64,000 bases of DNA from Opitutus sp. ER46 (GTDB lineage Bacteria > Verrucomicrobiota > Verrucomicrobiia > Opitutales > Opitutaceae): the NCBI RefSeq assembly GCF_003054705.1, contig NZ_QAYX01000022.1, forward strand, positions 310,001 to 374,000. Reading direction: 5' to 3'. The translations under genes were made by a program, and so were the position numbers. Position 1 is the stretch's first letter. Each line of letters starts with the position of its first letter. The notes beneath the pieces were generated by a model. The model was not told the origin of the DNA and did not search any database. It worked only from the letters and a program-made list of their open reading frames with translations. This document shows positions 17,927-27,427 of this stretch, piece after piece.

Positions 17927-20332
17927 ATGTTCTCCGATCTCAAGTTCGCCCTGCGCCAGCTCACGAAGGCGCCCGGATTCACGCTGCTCGCCGTGCTCAC
18001 GCTCGCCCTCGGGATCGGGCTCAGCACGACAATCTTCAACGGCGTCAACCCGCTGCTCTTCCGCGCCCTGCCGTTCCGCGATCCGGACACGCTCGTGTAC
18101 CTGAATGAGTCCAGCCCGAAACAGGGGTTCGAGCACATGAGTGTTGCCTATGCCGATTACGCCCATTGGCGGCGCGAGAACCGCGTGTTTGCCGATGTCG
18201 GCGTGTGGCGTCCGATCAACGTGACCCTCGGCGGCGACCTGCCGGAGCGCATCGAGGGCTGCCACGTCTCCGCCACGCTCCTCTCCATGCTCGGGATCAA
18301 CCCCGTGCTCGGCCGCGGCTTCGCCGTCGCCGAGGACGCGCCCGGCGCCGCCCCGGTCGTCCTGCTGAGCCATGGTTTGTGGCAACGCCGGTTCGGCTCC
18401 GACCCCGCGATCATCGGCCAGTCCCTCCCGCTCAACGGCACCCAGCACACCGTCATCGGCGTCCTGCCGCCACGCGTGCGGTTCCCCAACGACTCCGAGC
18501 TCTGGATCCCGCTCGTCGTCGCCCAACCCGAGACCACCCACGGCCACTTCAACTATCGCGCCGCCGCGCGCCTGCGCCCCGGTGTCTCCCGCGCCCAGGC
18601 ACGCGCGGACCTCGACGCAATTCACGCCCGCATCGCCGCGGAGTCGCCGGCGTCCAACCTGCACATCACGCCCATCGTCCGGCCAATCGAGGATGGTTTC
18701 CTCGACCCCGAACTGCGCACGATGGGCTGGACGATGCTCGGCGCCGTCGCGTTCGTCCTCGCCGTCGCCTGCGCCAATGTTGCAAGCCTCTTCGTCACCC
18801 GCGCGCTCGCCCGTCAGAAGGAGTTCGCCGTGCGCGCCGCGCTCGGCGCCGGCCGCTGGCGCACCGTCCGGCAGTTGCTCATCGAGAGCCTCACGCTCGG
18901 CCTCGTCGCCGGCGTCCTGGGCCTGTTCCTCTCGGTCTGGGGACTCGAGGTGGTCATCCGCCTCGTGCCGATCGAGATTCCGTACTGGATCGACTTTTCC
19001 CTCGATGGACGCGTCTTCGCGTTTGCCGCCGTCATTTCCCTCCTCACCAGCGTGCTCTTCGGCCTCGCGCCGGCATGGCAGGCCATCCGCGTCGACGTGC
19101 TCGGCGCTCTCAATGAATCCGCCCGCGGCAGCACCGGCAGCCGCGAGCGTCACCGGCTGCGCAGCGCCTTCGTCGTCGGCGAGGTCGCCCTCGCCACGCT
19201 GCTGCTTTGCGGCACCGGCCTGATGCTGCGTTCCCTGTTCAACCTCCAACGCGCCGACCCTGGATTCGATCCGGCGCGGGTCACCGTCTTCTACCTTGGC
19301 CTCGGATCGGTGGGTGATTCCACGGCCATGCGCCGGGCGGCGCTCATCGACAACCTCGTCACCGACCTCAGCCGGCTGCCAGGCGTCAGCTCCGCCGCCG
19401 CCTGCACCGCGCTGCCACTCAGCGGCCGGTTCAACGGCCAGCGTTTCGCCGTCGAGGGCCGGCCCCCGGCGCCCGACGGCATGGATCCGGTCGGCAACCT
19501 CCGGGCGGTCACGCCCGGCTACTTTGCCGCGCTGCATGTTCCGCTGCAGCGGGGACGTGACTTTATCGCCGCGGACGACGCCGGCAGCCAGAAGGTCGTC
19601 ATCATCGATGCGGCTTTCGCTCGGCGGTATTTCCCCGACCAGGACCCGATTGGCCAGAGGCTCCGCTGGGATCCGGCCGATCCCGCCAGCTCGCGGGTGA
19701 TCGTTGGCATCGCCGCCGACGTGAAACACTCCGCCCTCGACCAGGACAGCCGCCCCGGCTTCTACGTCCCCTATGCGCAGGATCCACAGCGCAGCGTCGG
19801 CATTGTCATGCGCACCGCCCTCGACGCGCCCGTCGGCTTGCTCGACAGCGCCCGCGGCGTGCTGCGCCGGCTCGAACCCGACCTCCCGCTCTACGGCGCC
19901 ATGACCATGACCGAGCAGATTGCGGAGACCTACTGGATCCGCCGCTTTCTCGGCCGTCTCCTGGTCGGATTCGCCGCGCTGGCACTCGCCCTGGCCGCCG
20001 TCGGCATCGCCAGCGTCGTCGGCTACGCCGTCACCCAGCGCACCCACGAGATCGGCGTCCGCATGGCGCTCGGCGCCACCAGCCACAACATCCTTCGCCT
20101 GGTCCTCCAACAGGGGCTGCGATTGGTCGCCCTGGGGCTGGCGCTCGGACTCGTCGCCAGCGTGGCACTGACGCGCCTGCTGCAGGCCCAATTGTTCGCG
20201 ATCGGTTGGCTGGACCCGCTCGCGATCGGCGGCAGCACGATCGTATTCCTGCTCGTCGCCCTCATCGCCTGCTGGCTGCCCGCACGCCGCGCCACCCGCA
20301 TCAACCCCGTCGAGGCGCTCCGCACCGAATGA
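17927..20332 (+). CDS. ADOP-type orphan permease 3
   Basis: 801 aa from the ATG before FSDLKFALRQLTKAPGF. Same two-half layout: first helix LLAVLTLALGIGLSTTIF, central FtsX helices near MLGAVAFVLAVACANVASLF, and terminal helices near VGFAALALALAAVGIASVVGY, ending INPVEALRTE. The periplasmic loops differ clearly from those of the neighbours, which would allow different ligands or partners. It follows permease 2 by 14 bases and precedes permease 4 by 7, consistent with one mRNA. Confidence 0.88.
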   Translation: MFSDLKFALRQLTKAPGFTLLAVLTLALGIGLSTTIFNGVNPLLFRALPFRDPDTLVYLNESSPKQGFEHMSVAYADYAHWRRENRVFADVGVWRPINVTLGGDLPERIEGCHVSATLLSMLGINPVLGRGFAVAEDAPGAAPVVLLSHGLWQRRFGSDPAIIGQSLPLNGTQHTVIGVLPPRVRFPNDSELWIPLVVAQPETTHGHFNYRAAARLRPGVSRAQARADLDAIHARIAAESPASNLHITPIVRPIEDGFLDPELRTMGWTMLGAVAFVLAVACANVASLFVTRALARQKEFAVRAALGAGRWRTVRQLLIESLTLGLVAGVLGLFLSVWGLEVVIRLVPIEIPYWIDFSLDGRVFAFAAVISLLTSVLFGLAPAWQAIRVDVLGALNESARGSTGSRERHRLRSAFVVGEVALATLLLCGTGLMLRSLFNLQRADPGFDPARVTVFYLGLGSVGDSTAMRRAALIDNLVTDLSRLPGVSSAAACTALPLSGRFNGQRFAVEGRPPAPDGMDPVGNLRAVTPGYFAALHVPLQRGRDFIAADDAGSQKVVIIDAAFARRYFPDQDPIGQRLRWDPADPASSRVIVGIAADVKHSALDQDSRPGFYVPYAQDPQRSVGIVMRTALDAPVGLLDSARGVLRRLEPDLPLYGAMTMTEQIAETYWIRRFLGRLLVGFAALALALAAVGIASVVGYAVTQRTHEIGVRMALGATSHNILRLVLQQGLRLVALGLALGLVASVALTRLLQAQLFAIGWLDPLAIGGSTIVFLLVALIACWLPARRATRINPVEALRTE

Positions 20333-20339
20333 TTCCACG

Positions 20340-22772
20340 ATGAACCTGACGAATTTCCGCTTCACCCTGCGTCAGCTCGCCCGCTCGCCGGTCTTCACCG
20401 CGATGGTGGTGGCGTCCACCGCGCTCGGCGTCGGCGCCACGACCACGGTTTTCTGCTGGATGCAGGCAATCCTCTTCCATCCGGTGCCCGGGGCCGATCG
20501 CGAGGAGCAGCTTGCCGTGCTCACAACGCTCAACCGCGATGCGATGTGGGACTGCGTTTCGCTCCCCGACCTGCAGGACAGCCGCGAACTCCGCGGCGTC
20601 TTCGCCGACGTCATCGGCTCCCAGGTCACGCCGGCCTGCCTCCGCATCGACGATCGGCTCGAGTGGATCTACGGCCAGGTCACCACGGCCAACTTCTTCA
20701 CCGCCCTCGGCGTCCAACCACTGCTGGGCCGGACCTTCCGTACCGGCGAGGATGTTGGCGCCGGGCAGCACCCGGTGATGGTGGTCAGCGAAACGTTCTG
20801 GCGCTCCCGCCTCGGCGCTGACCCGGCGATTGTCGGTAAGCAAGTCGAGCTGAACCAGCACGCCTTCACCGTCATCGGCGTCACGCCCGCCGCGTTCCCG
20901 GTAACGATGAGCGGCCTGCGCTGCGATTTCTGGGCGCCCATCGCGATGCACCAGGAAGTCGCCGGCTTCGGCACGATCACCCCCAACCGCCACGATCGCT
21001 GGCTGCACACGCAGGTCCGGCTGCAGCCCGGCGTCAGCCGCGCCACCGCGCAGGCCGCGGTGGACGTGTTGTCCGCGCGGCTCGCGCAGACGCACCCCGA
21101 CAGCAATCGCGACATCCGCCTGCGGGTCCTGCCGTTTTCCGAATCTCCCTACGGCGCGCAACCGCTCCTCGGTCCCGTCCTGCGCCTGCTGCTCGCGGTG
21201 AGTTTCGGCGTGCTGCTCATCGTCGCGGCCAACACCTCCAATCTCCTGCTGGTCCGGGCCACCGCGCGGCAGAAGGAGATCGCCGTGCGGCTCGCCATCG
21301 GCGCCGGCCGCCGCAACCTCGCCGCCCTGCTCTTCACCGAGAGCCTGGTGCTGGCCCTGGCGGGCGGCGTGCTCGGCATCGTGCTCGCCAACTTCGGCCT
21401 GGGCGCCCTCGAGGCCTGGTTCCCCCAGACATACCTGCCGATCGGATTCGCGATCGCCATGGATCCGATGACGCTTGCCTTCGCCTTGCTCGTCGCCGTC
21501 GCCACGGGCTTCGTTTTCGGCCTCGCCCCGTTGTGGCACGCCCACCGCACCGACGTAAATGCGACCCTCAAGCAGGGCGGCCGGTCCAGCGGTGCCGGAG
21601 CCTCGCCCCGGCTGCGGCGCGTCTTCGTCGTCTCCCAGGTTGCGCTCTCCGTGGTGCTGCTCGCGGGAGCCGGCCTGTGCGTGAAGAGCGTCCGCCAGAT
21701 CCGGCAGGCGAACTTCGGCTGCGACCCGCAGGGGATCCTGCTGGCCGGCTTGCGTATCGGGATGAATGGATACGACGAGGCTTCCGGCAAGGGCTTCTAT
21801 CGCGAGTTGCAGCAGCGGATGGCGCAATTGCCCGGCGTCGAGTCCGCCGCGCTCGCCAGCTGGTATCCGCTGGGTTTCGAGGGCACCGGCAGCCACGGTG
21901 TCTCTGTCGCCGGCCACCTGCCGCAACCCGGGGAGAGCGATAGCGTGATGTGGGCGGCGATCTCGCCCGGGTACTTTCCGACCCTCCGCATTCCACTCGT
22001 GGCCGGCCGCGACTTCACCGCGGCGGACGACGAGCACGGGCCGCGCGTCGCGATCATCAACGAGGCGATGGCCCGGCGCTACTGGCCCGGGCAGCCGCCC
22101 GTCGGCCGCGTCTTCAAGGACAACGGCCGCGAGGTGCGCGTCGTCGGTGTGGCGGCGGATGGCAAGTACCGGTCGCTCAACGAACCGCCGCGCTGCTTCT
22201 TCTACCGGCCGTACCTGCAGGGCATTCCCGACCTGAATCTCGCCGTCGCCGTCCGCACGCACGGCGACCCCGCCGCCCTGGCCAACAGCGTCCGCCGCGA
22301 GATCCGCGCCCTCGATGCCGGCGTCGATACGTGGGCCCTCATTCCCATGGTCGAATACGTCAAGGCCGCGTCCTCCGCCGCCGGTCTCGCCGCCCGGCTC
22401 CTCACCGTGCTCGGGGTGGTCGCCCTCGTCCTCGCCGCGTTGGGCATCTACGGCGTCATGGCGTACGTCGTCAGTCTCCGCACCCACGAATACGGCGTCC
22501 GCACGGCCTTGGGCGCGGCGCCCGCCGACCTCCGCCGGCTCGTGCTTCGCGAGGGTCTCCTGCTCGCCGGGATCGGCATCGCCCTCGGCCTGGTCCTCGC
22601 GCTGCCCGCCACCCGCTTCCTCGCGAGCCTCCTCTACGGGGTGCGTTCGTTCGATGCTGCGATTCTGTCGCTTGTCTCCGTTGCGTTGGCCGCGGCCGCC
22701 CTCCTCGCTTCCTGGATTCCCGCGCAACGCGCGACCCGGGTCGAACCGCTCGAAGCGCTGCGCGCCGAGTAA
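20340..22772 (+). CDS. ADOP-type orphan permease 4
   Basis: 810 aa from the ATG before NLTNFRFTLRQLARSPVF. It is the most divergent of the four: the first helix reads AMVVASTALGVGATTTVFCWMQ, and the closing motif is VEPLEALRAE instead of NPVEALR. Central helices lie around LRLLLAVSFGVLLIVAANTSNLLLV; terminal helices around LTVLGVVALVLAALGIYGVMAYVV. Its start is 7 bases after the previous stop. Last gene of the tandem cluster. No ATP-binding subunit, efflux adaptor or outer-membrane channel gene is in the window. Confidence 0.85.
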   Translation: MNLTNFRFTLRQLARSPVFTAMVVASTALGVGATTTVFCWMQAILFHPVPGADREEQLAVLTTLNRDAMWDCVSLPDLQDSRELRGVFADVIGSQVTPACLRIDDRLEWIYGQVTTANFFTALGVQPLLGRTFRTGEDVGAGQHPVMVVSETFWRSRLGADPAIVGKQVELNQHAFTVIGVTPAAFPVTMSGLRCDFWAPIAMHQEVAGFGTITPNRHDRWLHTQVRLQPGVSRATAQAAVDVLSARLAQTHPDSNRDIRLRVLPFSESPYGAQPLLGPVLRLLLAVSFGVLLIVAANTSNLLLVRATARQKEIAVRLAIGAGRRNLAALLFTESLVLALAGGVLGIVLANFGLGALEAWFPQTYLPIGFAIAMDPMTLAFALLVAVATGFVFGLAPLWHAHRTDVNATLKQGGRSSGAGASPRLRRVFVVSQVALSVVLLAGAGLCVKSVRQIRQANFGCDPQGILLAGLRIGMNGYDEASGKGFYRELQQRMAQLPGVESAALASWYPLGFEGTGSHGVSVAGHLPQPGESDSVMWAAISPGYFPTLRIPLVAGRDFTAADDEHGPRVAIINEAMARRYWPGQPPVGRVFKDNGREVRVVGVAADGKYRSLNEPPRCFFYRPYLQGIPDLNLAVAVRTHGDPAALANSVRREIRALDAGVDTWALIPMVEYVKAASSAAGLAARLLTVLGVVALVLAALGIYGVMAYVVSLRTHEYGVRTALGAAPADLRRLVLREGLLLAGIGIALGLVLALPATRFLASLLYGVRSFDAAILSLVSVALAAAALLASWIPAQRATRVEPLEALRAE

Positions 22773-22851
22773 GCTAAAGCCGGCTCAAACTCCCAGGCCG
22801 CCCCCCCAGCACCGAGTCCACCGCTGTCCCGCGATTATCGCCGCGCCTTCA

Positions 22852-23217
22852 ATGTCACCCCGCGCCATCGATTTCATCCTCTGTCCCGTGACCGACCTTC
22901 GCCGGGCCGCGGACTTCTACCGCGACGTTCTCGGGCTCAAGCCGGGCGTCTATAGCGAGGCCCATCAATGGGCGGAGTTCGAGTGTGGCAACGTCACTCT
23001 GTCCTTGAAGGGCAACTCGCCCCCCGGCGCGACCGATGCCGACCTCCGCCTGGCCTTCAGCGTCGCCGACATCTCGGTCGCGTACACGGAACTGCGGGCG
23101 CGCGGTCTGACACCTGCCGCCCCTCAGGACCACGGGGTCTGCCAGCACCTCGAGATTCGTGATCCCGACGGTCACGTCGTGATTCTCCATCACCGGGCCG
23201 ATGGCACGGCGGGCTGA
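22852..23217 (+). CDS. VOC-family (glyoxalase/bleomycin-resistance fold) protein
   Basis: 121 aa, a single vicinal-oxygen-chelate domain made of two beta-alpha-beta-beta-beta modules. The first module starts IDFILCPVTDLRRAADFYRDVLGL; the second contains LRLAFSVADISVAYTELRARGL and ends HLEIRDPDGHVVILHH. The family covers glyoxalases, dioxygenases and resistance proteins acting as dimers with a metal; the substrate cannot be inferred. The start is the ATG before SPRAIDFILC; a longer frame upstream is shadow of permease 4. About 80 bp follow the permease cluster, so it may or may not be in the same unit. Confidence 0.85.
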   Translation: MSPRAIDFILCPVTDLRRAADFYRDVLGLKPGVYSEAHQWAEFECGNVTLSLKGNSPPGATDADLRLAFSVADISVAYTELRARGLTPAAPQDHGVCQHLEIRDPDGHVVILHHRADGTAG

Positions 23218-23285
23218 CCAGCATTCCCGCGCCCCTCTCATCATCTGCAGCATCCCGAACCTGATTCTTTTCGGCATCCTACCTC

Positions 23286-23987
23286 ATGAACTCTCGTCGT
23301 TCCTTCCTCCAGTCCGCCGCGCTGCTTGGCGCCGGCGTCCTTGTCGCCCACTCCGCTCGCGCCCAAGGCGCAGCCGCCTCGGCCGCCGGCTCCTCCGCCG
23401 CTCCCGATTTCTGGACCGTCGTGCGCTCCCGCCGCTCCGTCCGCCGCTTCAAGGCCGGCGCCCCGGTTCCGGAGGAGGATGTTCGGCGCATCCTCGAGGC
23501 CACCCAGCTCTCCGCCACCTCGGGCAACCAGCAGCCGTGGAAGTTCCTCGTCGTCCGCGATCCCGCCAAGATCGCCGACCTCAAGGCGGCGTGCCTCAAG
23601 GCGGCCCTCGAGCAGTTTGACCAGCACCCGTCCGCCAAGAAGGACGACCGCGCCGCCTACGAGCAGCGCGCCCGCGACACCTACGACGGCTATCTCTCCG
23701 CCCCGGTGTATATCGTCCTGCTCACCGACAACGAATCCCGGTATCCGACCTACAATCACTTCGATGGTCCGCTGGCCGCCTCGACGCTCATGCTCGCCGC
23801 CCGTGCGCTCGGCTATGGCACGGTCTTCCTGACCGACTCCATCCCCGACAGCATCACGAAGTCCGTCTTCAAGATTCCCGATCGCTACACCCGCGTCTGC
23901 ATCACACCGATCGGCGTCCCGGAGGAATGGCCGAAGGGCCCGAAGAAGAAGCCGCTCGATGACATGATCGTGCGGGAATCGTTCTAG
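23286..23987 (+). CDS. Nitroreductase-family flavoprotein with Tat-like signal
   Basis: 233 aa. The N-terminus NSRRSFLQSAALLGAGVLVAHSARAQ is a twin-arginine signal, implying export of a folded, flavin-loaded enzyme. The nitroreductase core starts at WTVVRSRRSVRRFKAGAPVP, with the FMN-binding arginines of the RRSVRRF segment, then SATSGNQQPWKFLVV, and ends with the ALGYGTVFLTDS region and ITPIGVPEEWP. These enzymes reduce nitro groups, quinones or flavins with NAD(P)H as dimers; the substrate is unknown. Most family members are cytoplasmic, so the Tat signal is worth noting. It stands 68 bp after the VOC gene on the same strand. Confidence 0.85.
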   Translation: MNSRRSFLQSAALLGAGVLVAHSARAQGAAASAAGSSAAPDFWTVVRSRRSVRRFKAGAPVPEEDVRRILEATQLSATSGNQQPWKFLVVRDPAKIADLKAACLKAALEQFDQHPSAKKDDRAAYEQRARDTYDGYLSAPVYIVLLTDNESRYPTYNHFDGPLAASTLMLAARALGYGTVFLTDSIPDSITKSVFKIPDRYTRVCITPIGVPEEWPKGPKKKPLDDMIVRESF

Positions 23988-24118
23988 CCCCCGCCCGCGC
24001 GTCGCGCCGGCGCGATTCGGCGCCCTGCCGCATTTTTAGCAGGCTTGGCACTCCGGCCTGGGCCCCTTTTGCTGCGTCGGTCGTCGCCGATCGGCCCCCT
24101 TCGTTTTCCCTCCGGACC

Positions 24119-25315
24119 ATGCCCAGACCAACTGTCAGTCTCCCCCCAGCTCCCATCCTTCCGCTTTCGTCCCCCGCCTCGCGAGCAACGAAGCCCCGCC
24201 TCGCCCAGCCAGCGACCCGCTGGCTCGCCGCGGTTTTCGTCCTCGCCGTTGGTCTGGTCAGCGTCCGCTTGTCCGCCGGCGAATCACCCGCGCTCACGCC
24301 CGAACAGCAGGAGACGCTGCGCAGCGTGGTGCTCCTGAACCCGGAACAGACCGCCGCGCCGCTCTATCGGATGACGTACGTCGGCGACTACGGCTTCGAC
24401 GCGTACCTCAAGGTCGGCTCGCCCACCGAGCCTGCCCTCGAGGCCTACCTCCGCGATCGCCTCCCGCTGCCGAAGCAGCCCGCGAAAGCAACGACCGCGC
24501 GCGGACACGACGAGTGCAGCGCCTTCCTCGCCCGCAACGAGCAGGGGCACTTTCTCTACGCGCGCAACCTGGACCTCCCGGACTGTCACCCCGCGGTCCT
24601 GCTATGGACGAGACCACCGCAAGGCTACGCCTCGCTGTCGATGGTCGACTTGAACGGCCTCGGCTACGCGCTCGACGAAAAGCATCGGGATCTGCCCGCC
24701 GACCTGACCGGCCGCATCCCGCTGCTCTCCGCGCCCTTCGTGCCCCGCGACGGCGTGAACGAGCACGGCCTCGCCGTCGCGACGCTCAACGTGCCGCAGG
24801 CCGAGGCCAAACCCGATCCCGCCAAGGTCACAATCTGCCGCTGGCAGGTGAACCGCCTCCTGCTCGACCACGCACGCGACGTGCCCGAGGCCATCCGTCT
24901 CCTCGCCAGCTACAACGTCCACGCCGGCGACTCCGGCGTGCACTTCTTCGTTGCCGACGCCCAGGGAAACTCGGCCGTCATCGAGTACCCGGCGGGCGGC
25001 GCGATGACCGTCACGCGCAACACCGCCCCGTGGCAGGCGGTGACGAACTTCTACCTTTGCGGCGAGACGCAGGCCGGCACCGGCAAGGAACGGTACGCCT
25101 GCGCCACCCGCGTCCTCGGCGCCGCCCAGGGCGTTCTCGCGGCGCGAAACGCGATGATCCTCCTGCGGGATGTTTCCCAGGCGTCCACAGTCTGGTCGGT
25201 CGTGTACGATCTCTCGGACGGTGCGGCGCTCGTCTCGATGGGCCGCCGTTTCGAGGTGCCGCTGCAGGTGAGCCTGAAAACGCCCGGCGTCGCCATGCCG
25301 CTCGCCGTGCGCTGA
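24119..25315 (+). CDS. Exported Ntn hydrolase of the linear-amide C-N hydrolase / C45 type
   Basis: 398 aa. A hydrophobic segment WLAAVFVLAVGLVSVRL (about 35-51) follows a proline-rich N-terminus and looks like a signal or anchor. The candidate autocatalytic nucleophile is C133 in GHDECSAFLARN, followed by the typical GHFLYARNLDL strand seen in acyl-CoA:6-APA acyltransferase and choloylglycine hydrolase relatives. Later segments VPRDGVNEHGLAVATLN and NSAVIEYPAGG match the same fold. Likely reaction: hydrolysis or transfer at a linear amide bond outside the cytoplasm; substrate unknown. It may start further downstream, because the first 34 residues are atypical. Confidence 0.7.
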   Translation: MPRPTVSLPPAPILPLSSPASRATKPRLAQPATRWLAAVFVLAVGLVSVRLSAGESPALTPEQQETLRSVVLLNPEQTAAPLYRMTYVGDYGFDAYLKVGSPTEPALEAYLRDRLPLPKQPAKATTARGHDECSAFLARNEQGHFLYARNLDLPDCHPAVLLWTRPPQGYASLSMVDLNGLGYALDEKHRDLPADLTGRIPLLSAPFVPRDGVNEHGLAVATLNVPQAEAKPDPAKVTICRWQVNRLLLDHARDVPEAIRLLASYNVHAGDSGVHFFVADAQGNSAVIEYPAGGAMTVTRNTAPWQAVTNFYLCGETQAGTGKERYACATRVLGAAQGVLAARNAMILLRDVSQASTVWSVVYDLSDGAALVSMGRRFEVPLQVSLKTPGVAMPLAVR

Positions 25316-25393
25316 GTTCGCCGCCCCCGGGAATGGGGAGGCGGATCGGCGGCGTCGCAACGGAGTGACGGCCGCTGCGTCTTGTCTTTCTCC

Positions 25394-27088
25394 ATGCCCC
25401 AACGCCTCTCCCCTGTCTGCTGGATCGCCGTCGCGATCCTGGCCGCGTTCATGTGCGTCACCCATCTGGGCGTGATGCTGAGCCTGATGGTCGCGCGCGG
25501 CGGCCTCGCGCTGGCCGCGCCGCTCGGCCTGGTGCTGGCGCTCCTCCTGGGCGATGTCCTCGCCCGGCGCGCGGGTCTGACCGGGCGGGCCCGCGTGGCG
25601 CCGGCGGTCCTCGCGTTGCTGGCGCTCGCCGGCGCGCTCGGCATTTCCGCCTGGTTCTTCGATCTCTCCTGGGACGGCCAGTGGTACCACCAATGGGCCG
25701 TGTACTCGATGGCGCAGGACTGGAACCCGCTCGCCGAGCCGATGCGGGAGTTTCCCAAGCACGTCCACCTCTGGGTGCGGCACTACGCCAAGGGCACGTG
25801 GTACGTTGCCACCGCGATCTTCCAGACGACCGGGATGGTCGAACTCGGCAAGTGTCCCGCCGTGTTCGTCGTTCCCGCCATGGCGCTCGCGGTGTTCGCC
25901 GCCGGCCTCGACTGGGGCTTCCGCCGCCTCCCCGCCGGCATCGTCGCCGCCCTGGTGGCCTGCAACCCCGTCGTCTTCTGCGAGCTCACGACGTACCTCG
26001 TCGACAGCATCATGTACGGGTTCCTCGTCGTGGTCGCCGCCGCCGTGTTCAGCACGTGGCGGCAGCCGCGCGCCGAGGTTCTCGTGACCGCCGCGCTCGC
26101 CACGATCGTGTGCGTGAACGCCAAGTTCACCGGTCTCGTGTTTCTCGGCTTCGTCTTTGCCGCCGGCTGGATCTGGTGTGCGTGGCACCGGCGCGCCTGG
26201 CTGTGGCGCTACACCGGGGGCGTCGCCGCCGTCCTGGTGCTCGCAATCGTCGGCTTCGGCTACAATCCGTACGTCACCAACGCCATGCACCGCGGCCAGC
26301 CGTTCTATCCCGTCCTCGGCTCCCGGGCGTTTCCCAGCCTCACGACGCAGGGCAAGGAGGGCATCGAGTTGTACGAGACGCCGAAGAATCTCCTCGGCCA
26401 CAACCGGCTCTACCGGCTGGCCTACGCCACGTTTGGCCGCCCCGGAAACGCGCCCTATCGACACGAGCCAAACGCGGCGCTGATGTGGCCGTTCACCGCC
26501 CGGCCGGCCGACCTGTTCTACTACAACTATCACGAGGTGCGGATCGCCGGCTTCGGGCCCTTCTTCAGCGGCGCTCTCCTGCTCGCGTTCGGCCTCGGCC
26601 TGTGGCTGCTCCTGCCCCGCTCCGCGCCTTCGGTCCGTGGTCCCGCGCTGCTCACCGCCCTCGCCGTCGCGGGCTCGCTCGTGATCAGCGAGCACCTCTG
26701 GTGGCCGCGCTACGGCCCGCAGCTCTGGCTGCTGGCACTCGTGCCCGTGCCGTTCATTCTCCACGCGGCGTCCTCCCGCTGGATGCGCGGCCTCGCGTGG
26801 ACGCTCGTCGCGCTGCTCCTGGTCAACACCGCGATCGTCGGCGCCGTCCATCTCACGTGGGAAGCCCGGCATTCCGCCGCCCTTCGCCGGCAACTCATCG
26901 AACTCCGTGCCCAACACCGCCCGATCGAGATCAGCATCCCCTATTTCGAGGTCGGCGTGGAGGAACGGCTCAAGACCTGGGGCATCTCCTACCAGAAACG
27001 CGGCCGCAAGGAACTGCGCGACGCCGAGGACCTCATCAGCGTCGTCGAGGGCTACCCCGGCGCCGTCAAGTACCGCGTCCTGCCGTAG
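25394..27088 (+). CDS. Polytopic membrane protein, GT-C glycosyltransferase-like
   Basis: 564 aa, about ten or eleven transmembrane helices, starting with CWIAVAILAAFMCVTHLGVML. The first extracytoplasmic loop contains FDLSWDGQWYHQWAVYSMA, with acidic residues placed as in GT-C enzymes that use polyprenyl-phosphate sugars. A soluble C-terminal tail of about 90 residues (LRRQLIELRAQHRPIEIS onward) follows the last helix. The assignment to GT-C is by topology and loop acidity only; it could equally be an uncharacterised membrane protein. The ATG at 25394 is preferred over the TTG at 25382. It precedes a 339-bp non-coding stretch. Confidence 0.6.
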   Translation: MPQRLSPVCWIAVAILAAFMCVTHLGVMLSLMVARGGLALAAPLGLVLALLLGDVLARRAGLTGRARVAPAVLALLALAGALGISAWFFDLSWDGQWYHQWAVYSMAQDWNPLAEPMREFPKHVHLWVRHYAKGTWYVATAIFQTTGMVELGKCPAVFVVPAMALAVFAAGLDWGFRRLPAGIVAALVACNPVVFCELTTYLVDSIMYGFLVVVAAAVFSTWRQPRAEVLVTAALATIVCVNAKFTGLVFLGFVFAAGWIWCAWHRRAWLWRYTGGVAAVLVLAIVGFGYNPYVTNAMHRGQPFYPVLGSRAFPSLTTQGKEGIELYETPKNLLGHNRLYRLAYATFGRPGNAPYRHEPNAALMWPFTARPADLFYYNYHEVRIAGFGPFFSGALLLAFGLGLWLLLPRSAPSVRGPALLTALAVAGSLVISEHLWWPRYGPQLWLLALVPVPFILHAASSRWMRGLAWTLVALLLVNTAIVGAVHLTWEARHSAALRRQLIELRAQHRPIEISIPYFEVGVEERLKTWGISYQKRGRKELRDAEDLISVVEGYPGAVKYRVLP

Positions 27089-27427
27089 CCGCCCCCGCCG
27101 CCCACGGCCCCACGGTACGACACTTCGCCGCCTCTTAGGCCGCGCTCGGGCCGCCGCATTGGCTGAGCCATTCTCACCCTCACTTTCACTCTCACTTTCA
27201 ACTTCCGTTGCCGCGCGCCGCCACAGAGCGCCGCGCGGCAACGGAGCGTCCCAACCGCGGAACCGCGCATCCCACGAGCGGACACCCAGCGCACGGCCAC
27301 GCCAAGTACCCCCATTGGCTAGTCGTTGTCCTCCAACCGCCTCGTTACCGTTGCGCCCTTCTGGAATGGGGAGTGCTACCACCGGGACGAATCGCGGTCT
27401 GCACCGGATTCTCACCCCCATTCTCAC
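27089..27427. repeat. Non-coding stretch with TTTCAC-type hexamer tract
   Basis: Contains an imperfect period-6 pyrimidine tract at about 27170-27205 (units CTTTCA and CTCTCA), and a second short one (TTCTCAC, then CATTCTCAC) that ends at the ATG of permease 5. No gene, hairpin or promoter is convincing in the remainder. Confidence 0.5.

Noticed and set aside
17774-20365. 863-codon minus-strand frame opposite permease 3, and similar ones opposite the other permeases, pyc and the kinases
   Set aside because: Composition is Glu/Gly/Asp/Arg-rich shadow of the real genes; no domain or start context.
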